From the IMG/VR virus record IMGVR_UViG_3300042868_004997, positions 1 through 22,038 of that record: DNA of 22,038 nt, one strand, 5' to 3'. This document shows positions 1 to 6,278 of this stretch, piece after piece (position 1 is the stretch's first letter; each line of letters begins with the position of its first letter). The notes below the pieces were generated by a model. That model saw only the letters and a list, made by a program, of their open reading frames with translations, searched no databases and had not been told where the DNA came from. The position numbers and the translations under genes are program-made. Source of the stretch: a virus.

Positions 1-62
1 TCGCATTTGTATGTTACTTTGTCTACTAATTCTAGTAAGACTTTAGGTTGTGTTCTACTCAT
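1..62 (-). CDS. Hypothetical protein, 5' part only (runs off left edge)
   Basis: An ATG at 60-62 on the minus strand opens a frame of 20 codons (starting MSRTQPKVLLELVDKV) that continues out of the window. A good ribosome binding site (GGAGGA) lies 6 bases upstream, inside the end of the preceding gene. The ATG overlaps that gene's TGA as ATGA, the junction style used throughout the window. Nothing in the visible residues identifies a family. The start is well supported; the function is unknown. Confidence 0.6.
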   Translation of the reverse strand, partial: MSRTQPKVLLELVDKVTYKC

Positions 63-256
63 TTAAATCCTCCCCCGGATATTTGAACTTGAATTACCTC
101 TTCCGGGGAATCCTTTTTCATTTCATAGTGGTCTGCTAATAGTTTTGCTAATTCATCACGTAGGCCTCTAGCGTCAGATATTGGAATAACCACATCTTTC
201 CCTTGTCGCCCCTCAATCAACGATACTTTCTCAATAAACCGCTTAATTTGAATCAT
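59..256 (-). CDS. Small hypothetical protein (65 aa)
   Basis: A 65-residue acidic/basic mixed protein starting MIQIKRFIEKVSLIEGRQGK, with no signal peptide or membrane segment. Its ATG overlaps the stop of the upstream 152-aa gene (TAATG) and its TGA overlaps the ATG of the next gene, so it sits inside a translationally coupled chain. Residues about 20-45 contain a run resembling a helical region (DARGLRDELAKLLADHYEMK). I do not recognise a family. It is kept as a gene because both junctions are tight and the Shine-Dalgarno sequence for the following gene lies in its last codons. Confidence 0.7.
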   Translation of the reverse strand: MIQIKRFIEKVSLIEGRQGKDVVIPISDARGLRDELAKLLADHYEMKKDSPEEVIQVQISGGGFK

Positions 257-714
257 TAGATATTTATCAAGTCTTTTGCTTCATCTTCAGTTTTAAATGG
301 ACCTACATACTCATAACGCTGAATAAAGATGTATTTAGGGCAAAATTCTATAGTAGGTTCACTTCCCTGACTAACAATATACCATCCTGCGGCATAATAG
401 CACTTACTTTTGGATGTTTTTGTAAACAAGTGAATCTTACGTTTAATGTCTAGTATAGAATTATATACCTTTTTAGGTGTTGGATATTCACTAAAAGGAA
501 TTTCTTGTTTAACTTTTTCTTTAGTAACTCTTTGAAACTCAATTTTAGTTTGCTTCTCAATAGCATTTGTATTCTTAAAATGAGTCTTGTTGCCGTTCAG
601 TTTAACTTCAAAGCCAGAACCATCAGCTAATACATTACCTACTTTTTCGTTTCCGTCTGTTACTATCCAGAACTGATTCTTTACTACTGGTTTTGCGATT
701 AGTGTTTTTGTCAT
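256..714 (-). CDS. Conserved phage hypothetical protein (152 aa)
   Basis: The 152-aa protein begins MTKTLIAKPVVKNQFWIVTD. From memory, this N-terminal pattern recurs in unannotated proteins of T4-like marine phages; I cannot confirm that here. Residues 1-50 look like a small beta-rich domain. The C-terminal part (about 100-152) is aromatic-rich (YYAAGWYIVSQGS, IFIQRYEYVGPFKTEDEAKD) and ends with a motif typical of small alpha/beta modules. The start is supported by AGAGGAAACAAATG. The start lies 80 bases inside the upstream gene in another frame, an unusually long overlap for this window. No function can be given. Confidence 0.8.
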   Translation of the reverse strand: MTKTLIAKPVVKNQFWIVTDGNEKVGNVLADGSGFEVKLNGNKTHFKNTNAIEKQTKIEFQRVTKEKVKQEIPFSEYPTPKKVYNSILDIKRKIHLFTKTSKSKCYYAAGWYIVSQGSEPTIEFCPKYIFIQRYEYVGPFKTEDEAKDLINI

Positions 715-976
715 TTGTTTCCTCTATGATTGATACCAATTTTGATATCTTTTTAAACTCTTTATGTTTTGCTATTATAACAGTACGTATTACCTTTTCA
801 TAGCAAATTGGTAAATCTAAATGAATACTAAGTTGTGGTCCAACTAATTCACTTATTACGGTGTCGTTCCCTACAGTGCCAACAAACGGAATGTTATTCC
901 AATATCCAAAGATACGATCACCAATTTGATATTTGGCTTTGTATCTATTTTGTTCAAAGTATTCTGCTAGGTTCAT
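635..976 (-). CDS. Hypothetical protein with beta-barrel-like N-terminus (113 aa)
   Basis: The N-terminal half (KYQIGDRIFGYWNNIPFVGTV, about residues 15-35) has the look of a small KOW/SH3-like beta domain that regulates binding to nucleic acid or protein, but the match is only impressionistic. The C-terminal 27 residues are Lys/Arg/Ser-rich (up to NRRKRKSR) and overlap the next gene's start by 80 bases in another frame. Its ATG overlaps the TGA of the upstream 65-aa gene (ATGA). The long overlapping tail may be real, or homologues may stop earlier. Gene confidence is moderate and function is unknown. Confidence 0.6.
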   Translation of the reverse strand: MNLAEYFEQNRYKAKYQIGDRIFGYWNNIPFVGTVGNDTVISELVGPQLSIHLDLPICYEKVIRTVIIAKHKEFKKISKLVSIIEETNDKNTNRKTSSKESVLDSNRRKRKSR

Positions 977-1170
977 AACTGAAACTTCTTTAAGTATTCT
1001 CTTGCTAATGTATATTCTTCTACAACAGGTTCATCTAACATCTTACGATAGTCGGTAAGAATTTCTATGGCATACTGTTGTTCATCTTCACTTAATAGTT
1101 TCCACCATGCATGTAATTCTTTTGGGGATTTATTTAGAATAAACACAATGTTATTAAAATCTTTATTCAT
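973..1170 (-). CDS. Small hypothetical protein (65 aa)
   Basis: This 65-residue, probably all-helical protein carries ELHAWWKLLSEDEQQYAIEI at about residues 18-37, a pattern like small phage helical proteins. It has no cysteines and no membrane segment. It is coupled at both ends: its ATG overlaps the stop of the upstream 93-aa gene (1167-1170) and its TGA overlaps the ATG of the next (973-976). I do not recognise a family. Confidence 0.7.
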   Translation of the reverse strand: MNKDFNNIVFILNKSPKELHAWWKLLSEDEQQYAIEILTDYRKMLDEPVVEEYTLAREYLKKFQL

Positions 1171-1448
1171 TTTAAGTTCTCTAATTCTTTTTTCAATCTA
1201 CTATGGAAGCTATCTTCACCGTCATCACCTGACACTAGCCAATCGATACGCTGTGTATAGATATGTGCTTGTCGTAGAATAGCTAAACCCTTTTTAAATT
1301 CTTCAATGGTTTCTGTAGTGAAATGACAACCTTTTCTATCGCCCCATTGATCTTTTTCTTCACTATCATTGTCAATGATTAGTTGTTCTACTTCATCGGC
1401 AATATTACCTATTTCCCATTGCTTGTATTGAAAATGCCCGCCACTCAT
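1167..1448 (-). CDS. Conserved phage hypothetical protein (MSGGHF type, 93 aa)
   Basis: It begins MSGGHFQYKQWEIGNIADEV. From memory, an MSGGHF.Y.....I..IA.E.E.LI pattern recurs in small unannotated proteins of many phages and of some bacteria. Residues 48-75 (TIEEFKKGLAILRQAHIYTQ) look helical and are followed by an acidic GDDGEDSFHSRL segment typical of the same family. A strong ribosome binding site (GGAGAATAAAATG) precedes the start. No catalytic motif is visible. The family is conserved but its role is unknown. Confidence 0.8.
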   Translation of the reverse strand: MSGGHFQYKQWEIGNIADEVEQLIIDNDSEEKDQWGDRKGCHFTTETIEEFKKGLAILRQAHIYTQRIDWLVSGDDGEDSFHSRLKKELENLK

Positions 1449-1449
1449 T

Positions 1450-1677
1450 TTATTCTCCTACCTTTTCCCAAACATAATCTGATTCTTTAACATGTGCGAC
1501 GGGTTTGATCCAACCGTGATTCATACATTCAGCAATCAAACTTGCATAATTACTTGGGCATCGTTGGCTAATCTTAATGGCAGCTCGTGGTACTAATTTG
1601 ATACCATCATTCATCATAAAGTCTGGATCACCTTGATTGATTTCTTTAAAAGTTGTACCAGTAGTAGTGAATTTCAT
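1450..1677 (-). CDS. Small hypothetical protein (75 aa)
   Basis: A 75-aa protein starting MKFTTTGTTFKEINQGDPDF, with GIKLVPRAAIKIS and CPSNYASLIAECMNHGW in the middle and C-terminus. The ATG (1675-1677) overlaps the stop of the 110-aa gene, and its Shine-Dalgarno GGAG is encoded in that gene's last codons (the EHFGVE end). I do not recognise the family. It is soluble by composition. Confidence 0.7.
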   Translation of the reverse strand: MKFTTTGTTFKEINQGDPDFMMNDGIKLVPRAAIKISQRCPSNYASLIAECMNHGWIKPVAHVKESDYVWEKVGE

Positions 1678-2006
1678 TCTTCAACTCCAAAATGTTCTTT
1701 AATCTTTTCTTGAATGTGTACGCCTCTAACTGTTTCGGGATTATTCCAATACGCTTTGTAGGCAATTTCTCCACATTCTCTCACAATCAACTCGGCGAAC
1801 TTTTCCTTGTCAAAGATCCAGCCTTCGCCACTATTAGATGTTGGCTCAATATAAGTTGTAGCCTGTTCAGCAAGTTCTCGGATTCTCATTTTACCTAATG
1901 ATTGATTACGGCCCCTGACAAATTCATCATACTTTTCTTTAGTGCCTAGACTATAACCACCATCACCTGCGTTGAGGTCTGCACCTGCTTTAATATTATC
2001 GTTCAT
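1674..2006 (-). CDS. Phage protein with FAELIVREC...EHFGVE C-terminal module (110 aa)
   Basis: Residues about 40-110 form a module seen repeatedly in small proteins of T4-like and other phages: an RIRELAEQA helix, then KFAELIVRECGEIAYKAYW, then IKEHFGVEE at the end. Its function is not known to me. The N-terminal 40 residues (AGADLNAGDGGYSLGTKEKY) are extra compared with the short form at 16897-17088, which is a likely paralogue. The last codons carry the GGAG ribosome binding site for the next gene. A copy of these last 21 bases recurs immediately upstream, at 2008-2028, inside a tiny relic ORF. Confidence 0.8.
   Translation of the reverse strand: MNDNIKAGADLNAGDGGYSLGTKEKYDEFVRGRNQSLGKMRIRELAEQATTYIEPTSNSGEGWIFDKEKFAELIVRECGEIAYKAYWNNPETVRGVHIQEKIKEHFGVEE
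1679..1699 (-). repeat. 21-bp direct repeat, copy A
   Basis: These 21 bases are identical to 2008-2028 in the same orientation. On the minus strand they encode the KEHFGVE end of the 110-aa gene and carry the GGAG ribosome binding site 7 bases before the next ATG. Identity this long, 309 bases apart and each directly ahead of a start codon, suggests duplication of a gene end. Confidence 0.9.
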
Positions 2007-2044
2007 ACTTCAACTCCAAAATGTTCTTGATATTTGTCCGTCAT
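2003..2044 (-). pseudogene. 13-codon relic or leader ORF (EHFGVE remnant)
   Basis: This frame reads MTDKYQEHFGVEV then stop. Its ATG overlaps the TGA of the 5' nuclease gene (ATGA at 2041-2044) and its own TGA overlaps the ATG of the 110-aa gene (ATGA at 2003-2006). Residues 7-12 repeat the C-terminal EHFGVE of that 110-aa protein. It looks like a paralogue reduced by internal deletion to its first and last few codons, kept perhaps because it carries the ribosome binding site for the next gene. A role as a coupling leader peptide is equally possible. Confidence 0.6.
2008..2028 (-). repeat. 21-bp direct repeat, copy B
   Basis: Identical to 1679-1699. It lies within the 13-codon relic ORF and supplies the GGAG site for the 110-aa gene that starts at 2006. 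Confidence 0.9.
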
Positions 2045-3039
2045 ACCAATGAACCAGTATAGGGACTGTTTAACCATTTAGCATAAGTCTCGGCTTGTTC
2101 GCTAATCTTAGTCAAATCATACTTACCACAAAATCTCATAAAGTGAATACCAACTTGAGGGGTAGTAGTTATACGCACACCCTCACGAATAGTTGTATCA
2201 ACCTTATCTTTGATTTCTTGTGGTTGTGCAGTCAAATCAATTAAGATACGATTACGTTCATAATCTTCACGTACACGATGTTCCACTTCATTGTGGTCAG
2301 TCCAACGTTGTAGCATTAGATTGTTCCAATCAAAGCCTTGCTTATGTCTATCAGCGTATGCTTCAATCAAGCCAACTTTATTCTTGCTACCTTTCTCACG
2401 TACACCTGGATAAGCACTAAACACATTGTCAGTACCGTCGCCCCGCATACATTTTTTGAATAGCAAATATTGAGGATCCTCTAACAGTTTGGGTTCTTTA
2501 GTTTTCTTATCTTTGACAATCTTACCCTTATCGTCAAAGTAACCATCAAGTGTGATTAATTGATTAGCTACACCGTTATATTGTTTCACGTTCTCGTTAA
2601 TCAATTGAACATAGTCACTATCACTACTGATAATAAAATGTTCGTCATCGGGATGCAAGTGAACAAAACGTGCGATTAAGTCATCAGCTTCAGCCTCAGC
2701 ATGTCGCAAAACGCTAACATTAGTTTTCTCACGTAGAAAAGTTGTAAACTTCTCATACGTATCCCAGAACATTTCGTTTTCTTCAATCTCTGCTTCTGTC
2801 TGTGATAATGTATCAACAATACGATTTTTCTTGTATGGCTCATAGAAGCTCTTACGCCAGCTACGACCTTCTAAGCAAAATACAACGTGATCGATTCCAA
2901 ACTTGCGAACGATTTGATTAGTGCTTGCTAATGTTAAGTGAAGGGCCATGCCGATCTTTTCCCATGTATCACTATTACGTGATGCAATGTGACGGGCACG
3001 GAAGAATGTGTTAGCTGTGTCAATAAGTGCGTATTTCAT
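2041..3039 (-). CDS. 5'-3' exonuclease / T4 RNase H-like flap nuclease
   Basis: A metal-dependent 5' nuclease of the FEN1/T4 RNase H family, which removes RNA primers and 5' flaps from lagging-strand fragments during phage DNA replication. At 332 aa it is close to T4 RNase H (about 305 aa). Visible signatures are D7 in ALIDTANTFFRAR, the arch-side motif YEPYKKNR (residues 66-73), the acidic cluster EAEADDLI (115-122), SSDSDY (138-143), and the H3TH region CMRGDGTDNV (197-206) with PGV at 211-213. All the expected metal-binding aspartates of the PIN-like core are present, so it should be active. No strong ribosome binding site precedes the ATG; a TATAAT-like string sits only about 8 bases upstream. 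Confidence 0.93.
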   Translation of the reverse strand: MKYALIDTANTFFRARHIASRNSDTWEKIGMALHLTLASTNQIVRKFGIDHVVFCLEGRSWRKSFYEPYKKNRIVDTLSQTEAEIEENEMFWDTYEKFTTFLREKTNVSVLRHAEAEADDLIARFVHLHPDDEHFIISSDSDYVQLINENVKQYNGVANQLITLDGYFDDKGKIVKDKKTKEPKLLEDPQYLLFKKCMRGDGTDNVFSAYPGVREKGSKNKVGLIEAYADRHKQGFDWNNLMLQRWTDHNEVEHRVREDYERNRILIDLTAQPQEIKDKVDTTIREGVRITTTPQVGIHFMRFCGKYDLTKISEQAETYAKWLNSPYTGSLV

Positions 3040-3070
3040 GTGTCTATTATATACTACTATTTAGATTAAA

Positions 3071-3571
3071 TCAAATATTATGGTCTATGAGACAACTAGG
3101 CACTTCACTAATATCCAAATATTGCAAAGGGTTATTTTTAACATTGTAATTGGTCATTTTTTTGTGGCGAGTACTATTATTGAAAGGCAGATAAATATTT
3201 TTCACAGAAAAAATATCATATGATTCCGAATCAACTATATCCAAAATTAAATTATACAGTGATTGTACTGTCATACCGCTATCAAAACTTAACCATTCAA
3301 CCGGTTCTCCGTAAATAAAAGCGGTTTTACTAGCTAGTTTTTCCTTGACAATATTTTCCAAACTAGTTTGTTGTCTATAATCACCGTAAAGAATATGAAC
3401 AAATTCTTGTTCTCCTCCACTATGGTCAGCATATTGACTTAAACGTTTTTTGGGTCCTATAGTGATACCATAACCTAAACGACGCACCGGTTTACCGTCA
3501 TGCAAGAAGTGATGTGCAGTTTCAATAATATAAAAGAATTGAAACTCAGGTAGTTGACGTTTATTTGACAT
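3071..3571 (-). CDS. GIY-YIG-like nuclease-fold protein (166 aa)
   Basis: Residues 13-15 (FYI) and 34-37 (YGIT), followed by KKRLSQY with R43 and E92 in GEPVEWLSF, follow the order of a GIY-YIG domain (two strands, catalytic Arg, later Glu). It is closest in style to the T5orf172-like branch, where the first strand is less GIY-like. If so it would be a single-strand-nicking or hydrolytic DNA enzyme. It has no obvious DNA-binding appendage, which argues against a classical homing endonuclease. Its start overlaps the end of the ParB-like gene by 11 bases, so the two are probably expressed together. The assignment is by motif order only. Confidence 0.55.
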   Translation of the reverse strand: MSNKRQLPEFQFFYIIETAHHFLHDGKPVRRLGYGITIGPKKRLSQYADHSGGEQEFVHILYGDYRQQTSLENIVKEKLASKTAFIYGEPVEWLSFDSGMTVQSLYNLILDIVDSESYDIFSVKNIYLPFNNSTRHKKMTNYNVKNNPLQYLDISEVPSCLIDHNI

Positions 3572-4790
3572 ATTTTTTCAAATCTTGAGTAATAGACTTT
3601 GAAAGGTATTTCAATAAATCTCCTGATTTAGGACTCTTGAAATTGTTAACAATATCCGGAACCTTGTGGGTACCTCCTAGGACAACATATAACTTTAACA
3701 TTAATACAAGTGAAGCAAACTTGTCTACCCCTATTTCATCTGTAGAAGGGTCAAGATTCCACTCGGCAGCAAACCATTTCGTATAGGTAACTGTGCTTTC
3801 GCTTGCTAAATTATCAGGACCGCCCTTGAAAAAAGTTTGCATAATAGCAATAAAAGGCTCCATAAAATCCTTTTGAAAACTATTACTATAAACATCAACC
3901 CCCTCTATATTAGACATATACTTGTATAGTTCACAGAACAGAGTAATCTCCATCTGATGGATTTGACGATTAGGGAAATTCTGAGCATGAGTTCTCAACA
4001 TAAAACGCCAAGCGTCACGTTTTTCAGAAGTTTTTGCATATTTACGCATTTGATCCACTGCTTTGATTGCTTTGGGATGATCTATGTTTTCAAAATCAAA
4101 TTCACTAATAGGTTCATAACCCTCTTCCTCACATACCTTTTGTATTAGGTGAGCATTTTTATATTTTTGATCTGTTTTATCATCTACTCGCCAGCACAAA
4201 ACTTCAACACGATGATGGTCATAGGGTTGTGGCTTCTTACTTGCCATACCATTGCGAACATACCAATCATATCGCAAAATTGACCGGTCATCGGTTTCAA
4301 TGTATACAAAAGGTACTGTTAATTCTTCTACCTCACCGTCGTAATCATACCAAAGACCATGATAATCAAGGGCCGCCTCATATATCAATGTATGCTGACC
4401 ATTGCTTGAATGGTACTTGCCACTTGAATCCTTACTTCCAGTAATCACAGACATAAAGGGAACTGCAAATGTGTCAGGATCACCTATTTTTAATACATGA
4501 CCGTGATCCAATTCACGCTGAATATCATCATCGATGTTAATATCTTTTATTTTTACTAATTCAAATTTAACTCTTTGTTTTCGGCTATACATTTTACCTT
4601 CTTTTTTTAATTGGTCAAAATGTTTTTGTACCTGTACTCTATCACTATTTAAAAATTCATGTAGTCTGTCCATAGCATTCGTAGTACTGTACTCGTTCTT
4701 TTTTCTAAGAAGCCGATGTATAAGTGATTTATTGTATTTCAATACTTTGGGTTTAGTATATTTCAAAATAACTTTTTGATTAGTAGCCAT
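3561..4790 (-). CDS. ParB/DGQHR-like domain protein (409 aa)
   Basis: The region about 75-190 resembles the ParB/sulfiredoxin superfamily: VKIKDINIDDDIQRELDHGH, then a strand, then SSNGQHTLIYEA (NGQHT at 130-134), a variant of the D/EGQHR box. ParB-fold proteins bind or hydrolyse nucleotides, nick DNA, or act in phage regulation. Here the usual Arg after His is Thr, so catalysis is uncertain. The C-terminal 200 residues are helical and unrecognised. The start follows AAAGGACACTAATCATG. It is directly upstream of and overlapping the GIY-YIG-like gene, which suggests a functional pair. Confidence 0.6.
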   Translation of the reverse strand: MATNQKVILKYTKPKVLKYNKSLIHRLLRKKNEYSTTNAMDRLHEFLNSDRVQVQKHFDQLKKEGKMYSRKQRVKFELVKIKDINIDDDIQRELDHGHVLKIGDPDTFAVPFMSVITGSKDSSGKYHSSNGQHTLIYEAALDYHGLWYDYDGEVEELTVPFVYIETDDRSILRYDWYVRNGMASKKPQPYDHHRVEVLCWRVDDKTDQKYKNAHLIQKVCEEEGYEPISEFDFENIDHPKAIKAVDQMRKYAKTSEKRDAWRFMLRTHAQNFPNRQIHQMEITLFCELYKYMSNIEGVDVYSNSFQKDFMEPFIAIMQTFFKGGPDNLASESTVTYTKWFAAEWNLDPSTDEIGVDKFASLVLMLKLYVVLGGTHKVPDIVNNFKSPKSGDLLKYLSKSITQDLKKYVK

Positions 4791-4792
4791 GA

Positions 4793-4963
4793 TTAGTGTC
4801 CTTTAGTTTGTTGTGAAAGATTGTTCAATTCGTTATATACACGCATGATTGTGTTATAGCAGACCTCGTCAAAGCCGTCGCCGTATTCAACGTCAAGTAG
4901 CACTCCTTGCAATTCGGATTGTAAACATTGTAATTGTTCGGAAACAGTAGTATAGTTTCTCAT
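4793..4963 (-). CDS. Small acidic hypothetical protein (56 aa)
   Basis: A 56-codon frame beginning MRNYTTVSEQLQCLQSELQG and ending SQQTKGH. It fills the gap between the ParB-like gene and the 202-aa gene. A ribosome binding site (AAAGGAA, 9 bases ahead) precedes the ATG, and its stop lies 2 bases before the ATG of the ParB-like gene. The protein is probably helical, with no membrane segment. I do not recognise a family; the site and spacing make it a likely gene. Confidence 0.65.
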   Translation of the reverse strand: MRNYTTVSEQLQCLQSELQGVLLDVEYGDGFDEVCYNTIMRVYNELNNLSQQTKGH

Positions 4964-4978
4964 TGTTGTATTCCTTTG

Positions 4979-5587
4979 TTAAACAGCAAATTGTTTGCTG
5001 ATGTCACGTGCCTTACTAACATACTTCGGCACTTGATCCCTAGCAGATACTTTAGTGTAACCCATTTCAACGTATTGTGCATACAGTTGACGCTTCAGTT
5101 CTTCACCTTCGTCTTTGGACAAACCAAACTTAACGATGTGATAGGTACCTGCGTCCTCATCACACGGCCACTTCACAGTCATAGTAGACCAATCAATGCC
5201 TTTCATGTACCTTGGATCATTGGAATCTCGGCTACAGATATGTACCATCATTGTGAGTGGGCACAAAAATACCTTAAGGATGTGATTGTTGGGCTCATCA
5301 AGCACTCTAGCACGTAGAGGTTTGGGGTTACTACAATCATAACCTGCAAGATAGTAGTTGTCCAACAATGTATGTTTCAAACGATTGGCCCGTTGACCAT
5401 CTAATCCTTTGAACACGATAGGCACCTCTTTGTAAGTGCCGTTGGGGTGAGTCCAGCGTAAGAATTCACCACTGGGTTTAGTAACGATTGATGCACCATT
5501 TGGTAGTGCCAACTCATCTACTACAGTTGCGGTTGCGGTCTGCTTAGAATGATTCACAGCCGTTGCAATCAAAAAACTATCTGTCAT
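4979..5587 (-). CDS. Hypothetical protein (202 aa)
   Basis: The start chosen is the ATG at 5585-5587 (MTDSFLIATAVNHSKQ), because AAAGGAA lies 6 bases upstream; an in-frame extension of 13 residues has no such site. The protein looks soluble alpha/beta with a Trp/Tyr-rich core (SGEFLRWTHPNGTYKEVPIV; RQLYAQYVEMGYTKVS near the end). Three or four cysteines are scattered without a metal-site pattern. It is the first gene behind the 5588-5846 leader and its consensus promoter, so it is probably made early and strongly. I do not recognise the family. Confidence 0.75.
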   Translation of the reverse strand: MTDSFLIATAVNHSKQTATATVVDELALPNGASIVTKPSGEFLRWTHPNGTYKEVPIVFKGLDGQRANRLKHTLLDNYYLAGYDCSNPKPLRARVLDEPNNHILKVFLCPLTMMVHICSRDSNDPRYMKGIDWSTMTVKWPCDEDAGTYHIVKFGLSKDEGEELKRQLYAQYVEMGYTKVSARDQVPKYVSKARDISKQFAV

Positions 5588-5624
5588 ATATTTCCTTTGG
5601 TTCATATAAAAAAAATTAACTAAC

Positions 5625-5646
5625 AAAAAAAACAGTTTTACCTGTT
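5625..5646 (-). terminator. Weak intrinsic terminator or attenuator
   Basis: On the minus strand AACAG pairs with CTGTT around a GTAAAA loop and runs straight into eight T residues. The stem is only 5 bp, so termination would be partial. It stands between the promoters and the 202-aa gene, as expected for an attenuator. Confidence 0.4.
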
Positions 5647-5696
5647 ATCCCTGAGTAGAATTCAACTTAGTTGTCCTCATCTCAGTAGATGTATGT

Positions 5697-5725
5697 ACTA
5701 TAACACATGATTGAATTATTGTACA
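5697..5725 (-). promoter_or_regulatory. Second promoter-like site (TGTACA-N17-TATAGT)
   Basis: The minus strand reads TGTACA (5720-5725), 17 bases, then TATAGT (5697-5702), with TG one base before the -10 (extended -10). The match is 4/6 at -35 and 5/6 at -10. It would start RNA near 5690, about 100 bases before the 202-aa gene. Confidence 0.4.
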
Positions 5726-5785
5726 GTATTCAGTTTCCCGAATTTTTTTCTCTTTTTAGACCGTTATCTAACTGTCTAAGATTCT

Positions 5786-5814
5786 ATTATATAGCCAATT
5801 GGATTTATTGTCAA
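5786..5814 (-). promoter_or_regulatory. Perfect consensus sigma70-type promoter
   Basis: The minus strand has TTGACA (5809-5814), exactly 17 bases, then TATAAT (5786-5791): full consensus with optimal spacing. A start near 5779 would give a leader of about 190 nt before the 202-aa gene. Such a promoter needs only host RNA polymerase, so it is probably an early promoter. Confidence 0.8.
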
Positions 5815-5823
5815 ATTTTGGAT

Positions 5824-5841
5824 TGTTGTATTTTTACAACA
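5824..5841 (-). other. Hairpin just after the 143-aa gene
   Basis: A perfect 7-bp inverted repeat (TGTTGTA/TACAACA, 4-base loop) begins 6 bases after the stop of the 143-aa gene on the minus strand. No T-run follows, so it is more likely an mRNA 3'-end hairpin than a textbook terminator. Confidence 0.4.
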
Positions 5842-5846
5842 CTATT

Positions 5847-6278
5847 TCAACTTACCTCTGTTCTACCATCACCAAGGTCCTTAGCACGAACCACACGCAT
5901 GTCCGTAGCCATTGCCCGATTCTCCGGATCGGCCTGCTGTTGCTCATAGAGTTCTAGTGCTACATTACGACATACTGTTTGAAACCAACGATCTACAATA
6001 ATTGTATCAGTATCATCTTCACGTATTTTATATCCTGCACGAATCAAGTTTAACACAAACTTATCATTAAAGTCAAGTTCGAATGCGCCCGTATTAATAT
6101 CATATGGATCAAGTTCCATCTTAAGAATATTAACATAAGGCAATCCTTCTTTGGTTGCCTTTTCTTTATCAGATAGAACGCTATCTTCTTTTTTCTTCTT
6201 AGGCTGACGAGGTTTCTTTGCCTGTACAGGCTTTACAGGTTCTGGCTTTTTGAATAAGTTCTTTATTTTGTCAAACAT
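5847..6278 (-). CDS. Conserved T4-like phage hypothetical protein (143 aa)
   Basis: It begins MFDKIKNLFKKPEPVKPVQA, with a basic low-complexity linker (KKPRQPKKKKEDSV, about residues 21-34). A compact domain follows with YVNILKMELDPYDINTGAFE, then DKFVLNLIRAGYKIREDDTD and VDRWFQTVCRNVALEL. From memory, this architecture (short helix, Lys/Pro linker, FELDxN...W...CRN) recurs in cyanophages and other T4-like marine phages without assigned function. The amphipathic start plus linker could tether the domain. It overlaps uvdE by 16 bases and is therefore co-transcribed with it. Confidence 0.85.
   Translation of the reverse strand: MFDKIKNLFKKPEPVKPVQAKKPRQPKKKKEDSVLSDKEKATKEGLPYVNILKMELDPYDINTGAFELDFNDKFVLNLIRAGYKIREDDTDTIIVDRWFQTVCRNVALELYEQQQADPENRAMATDMRVVRAKDLGDGRTEVS

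Larger units (their letters stand above)
5588..5846 (-). other. 259-bp noncoding leader with promoters and hairpins
   Basis: No plausible gene occurs here on either strand. On the minus strand it holds, in order of transcription, a hairpin behind the upstream gene, a consensus promoter, a 6-bp inverted repeat (TTAGAC/GTCTAA with a 12-base loop, about 5757-5780), a second promoter-like site, a CTGAG/CTCAG inverted pair enclosing a small CAAC/GTTG hairpin (about 5652-5686), and a weak intrinsic terminator before the ribosome binding site. The arrangement suggests a structured 5' leader of 100-190 nt, possibly with attenuation or a short stable RNA. Confidence 0.55.

Noticed and set aside
1067-1282. 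Plus-strand open frames of 60-130 codons across the minus-strand gene blocks (for example 1067-1282, 4934-5317, 14827-15153).
   Set aside because: They lie wholly antisense to well-supported genes, lack ribosome binding sites and have no recognisable families; they are shadows of the real coding strand.
3040-3070. TATAAT-like string just before the 5' nuclease gene as a promoter.
   Set aside because: The -10 would end about 8 bases before the ATG, leaving almost no leader, and no -35 at a suitable distance was seen. Read-through from upstream is more likely.
3188-3195. GATAAATA on the plus strand inside the GIY-YIG-like gene as a late promoter.
   Set aside because: There is no plus-strand gene downstream for about 4 kb, so the match is taken as chance in AT-rich DNA.
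5637-5656. GGATAACAGG string in the leader resembles part of 23S rRNA and the I-SceI recognition site.
   Set aside because: Only about ten consecutive bases match the rRNA string, and the I-SceI match fails at several flanking positions. No rRNA context or homing element is nearby. Chance is a sufficient explanation.
5707-5949. Plus-strand 80-codon frame over the noncoding leader.
   Set aside because: It has no ribosome binding site, runs antisense into the 143-aa gene, and covers the consensus promoter on the other strand.
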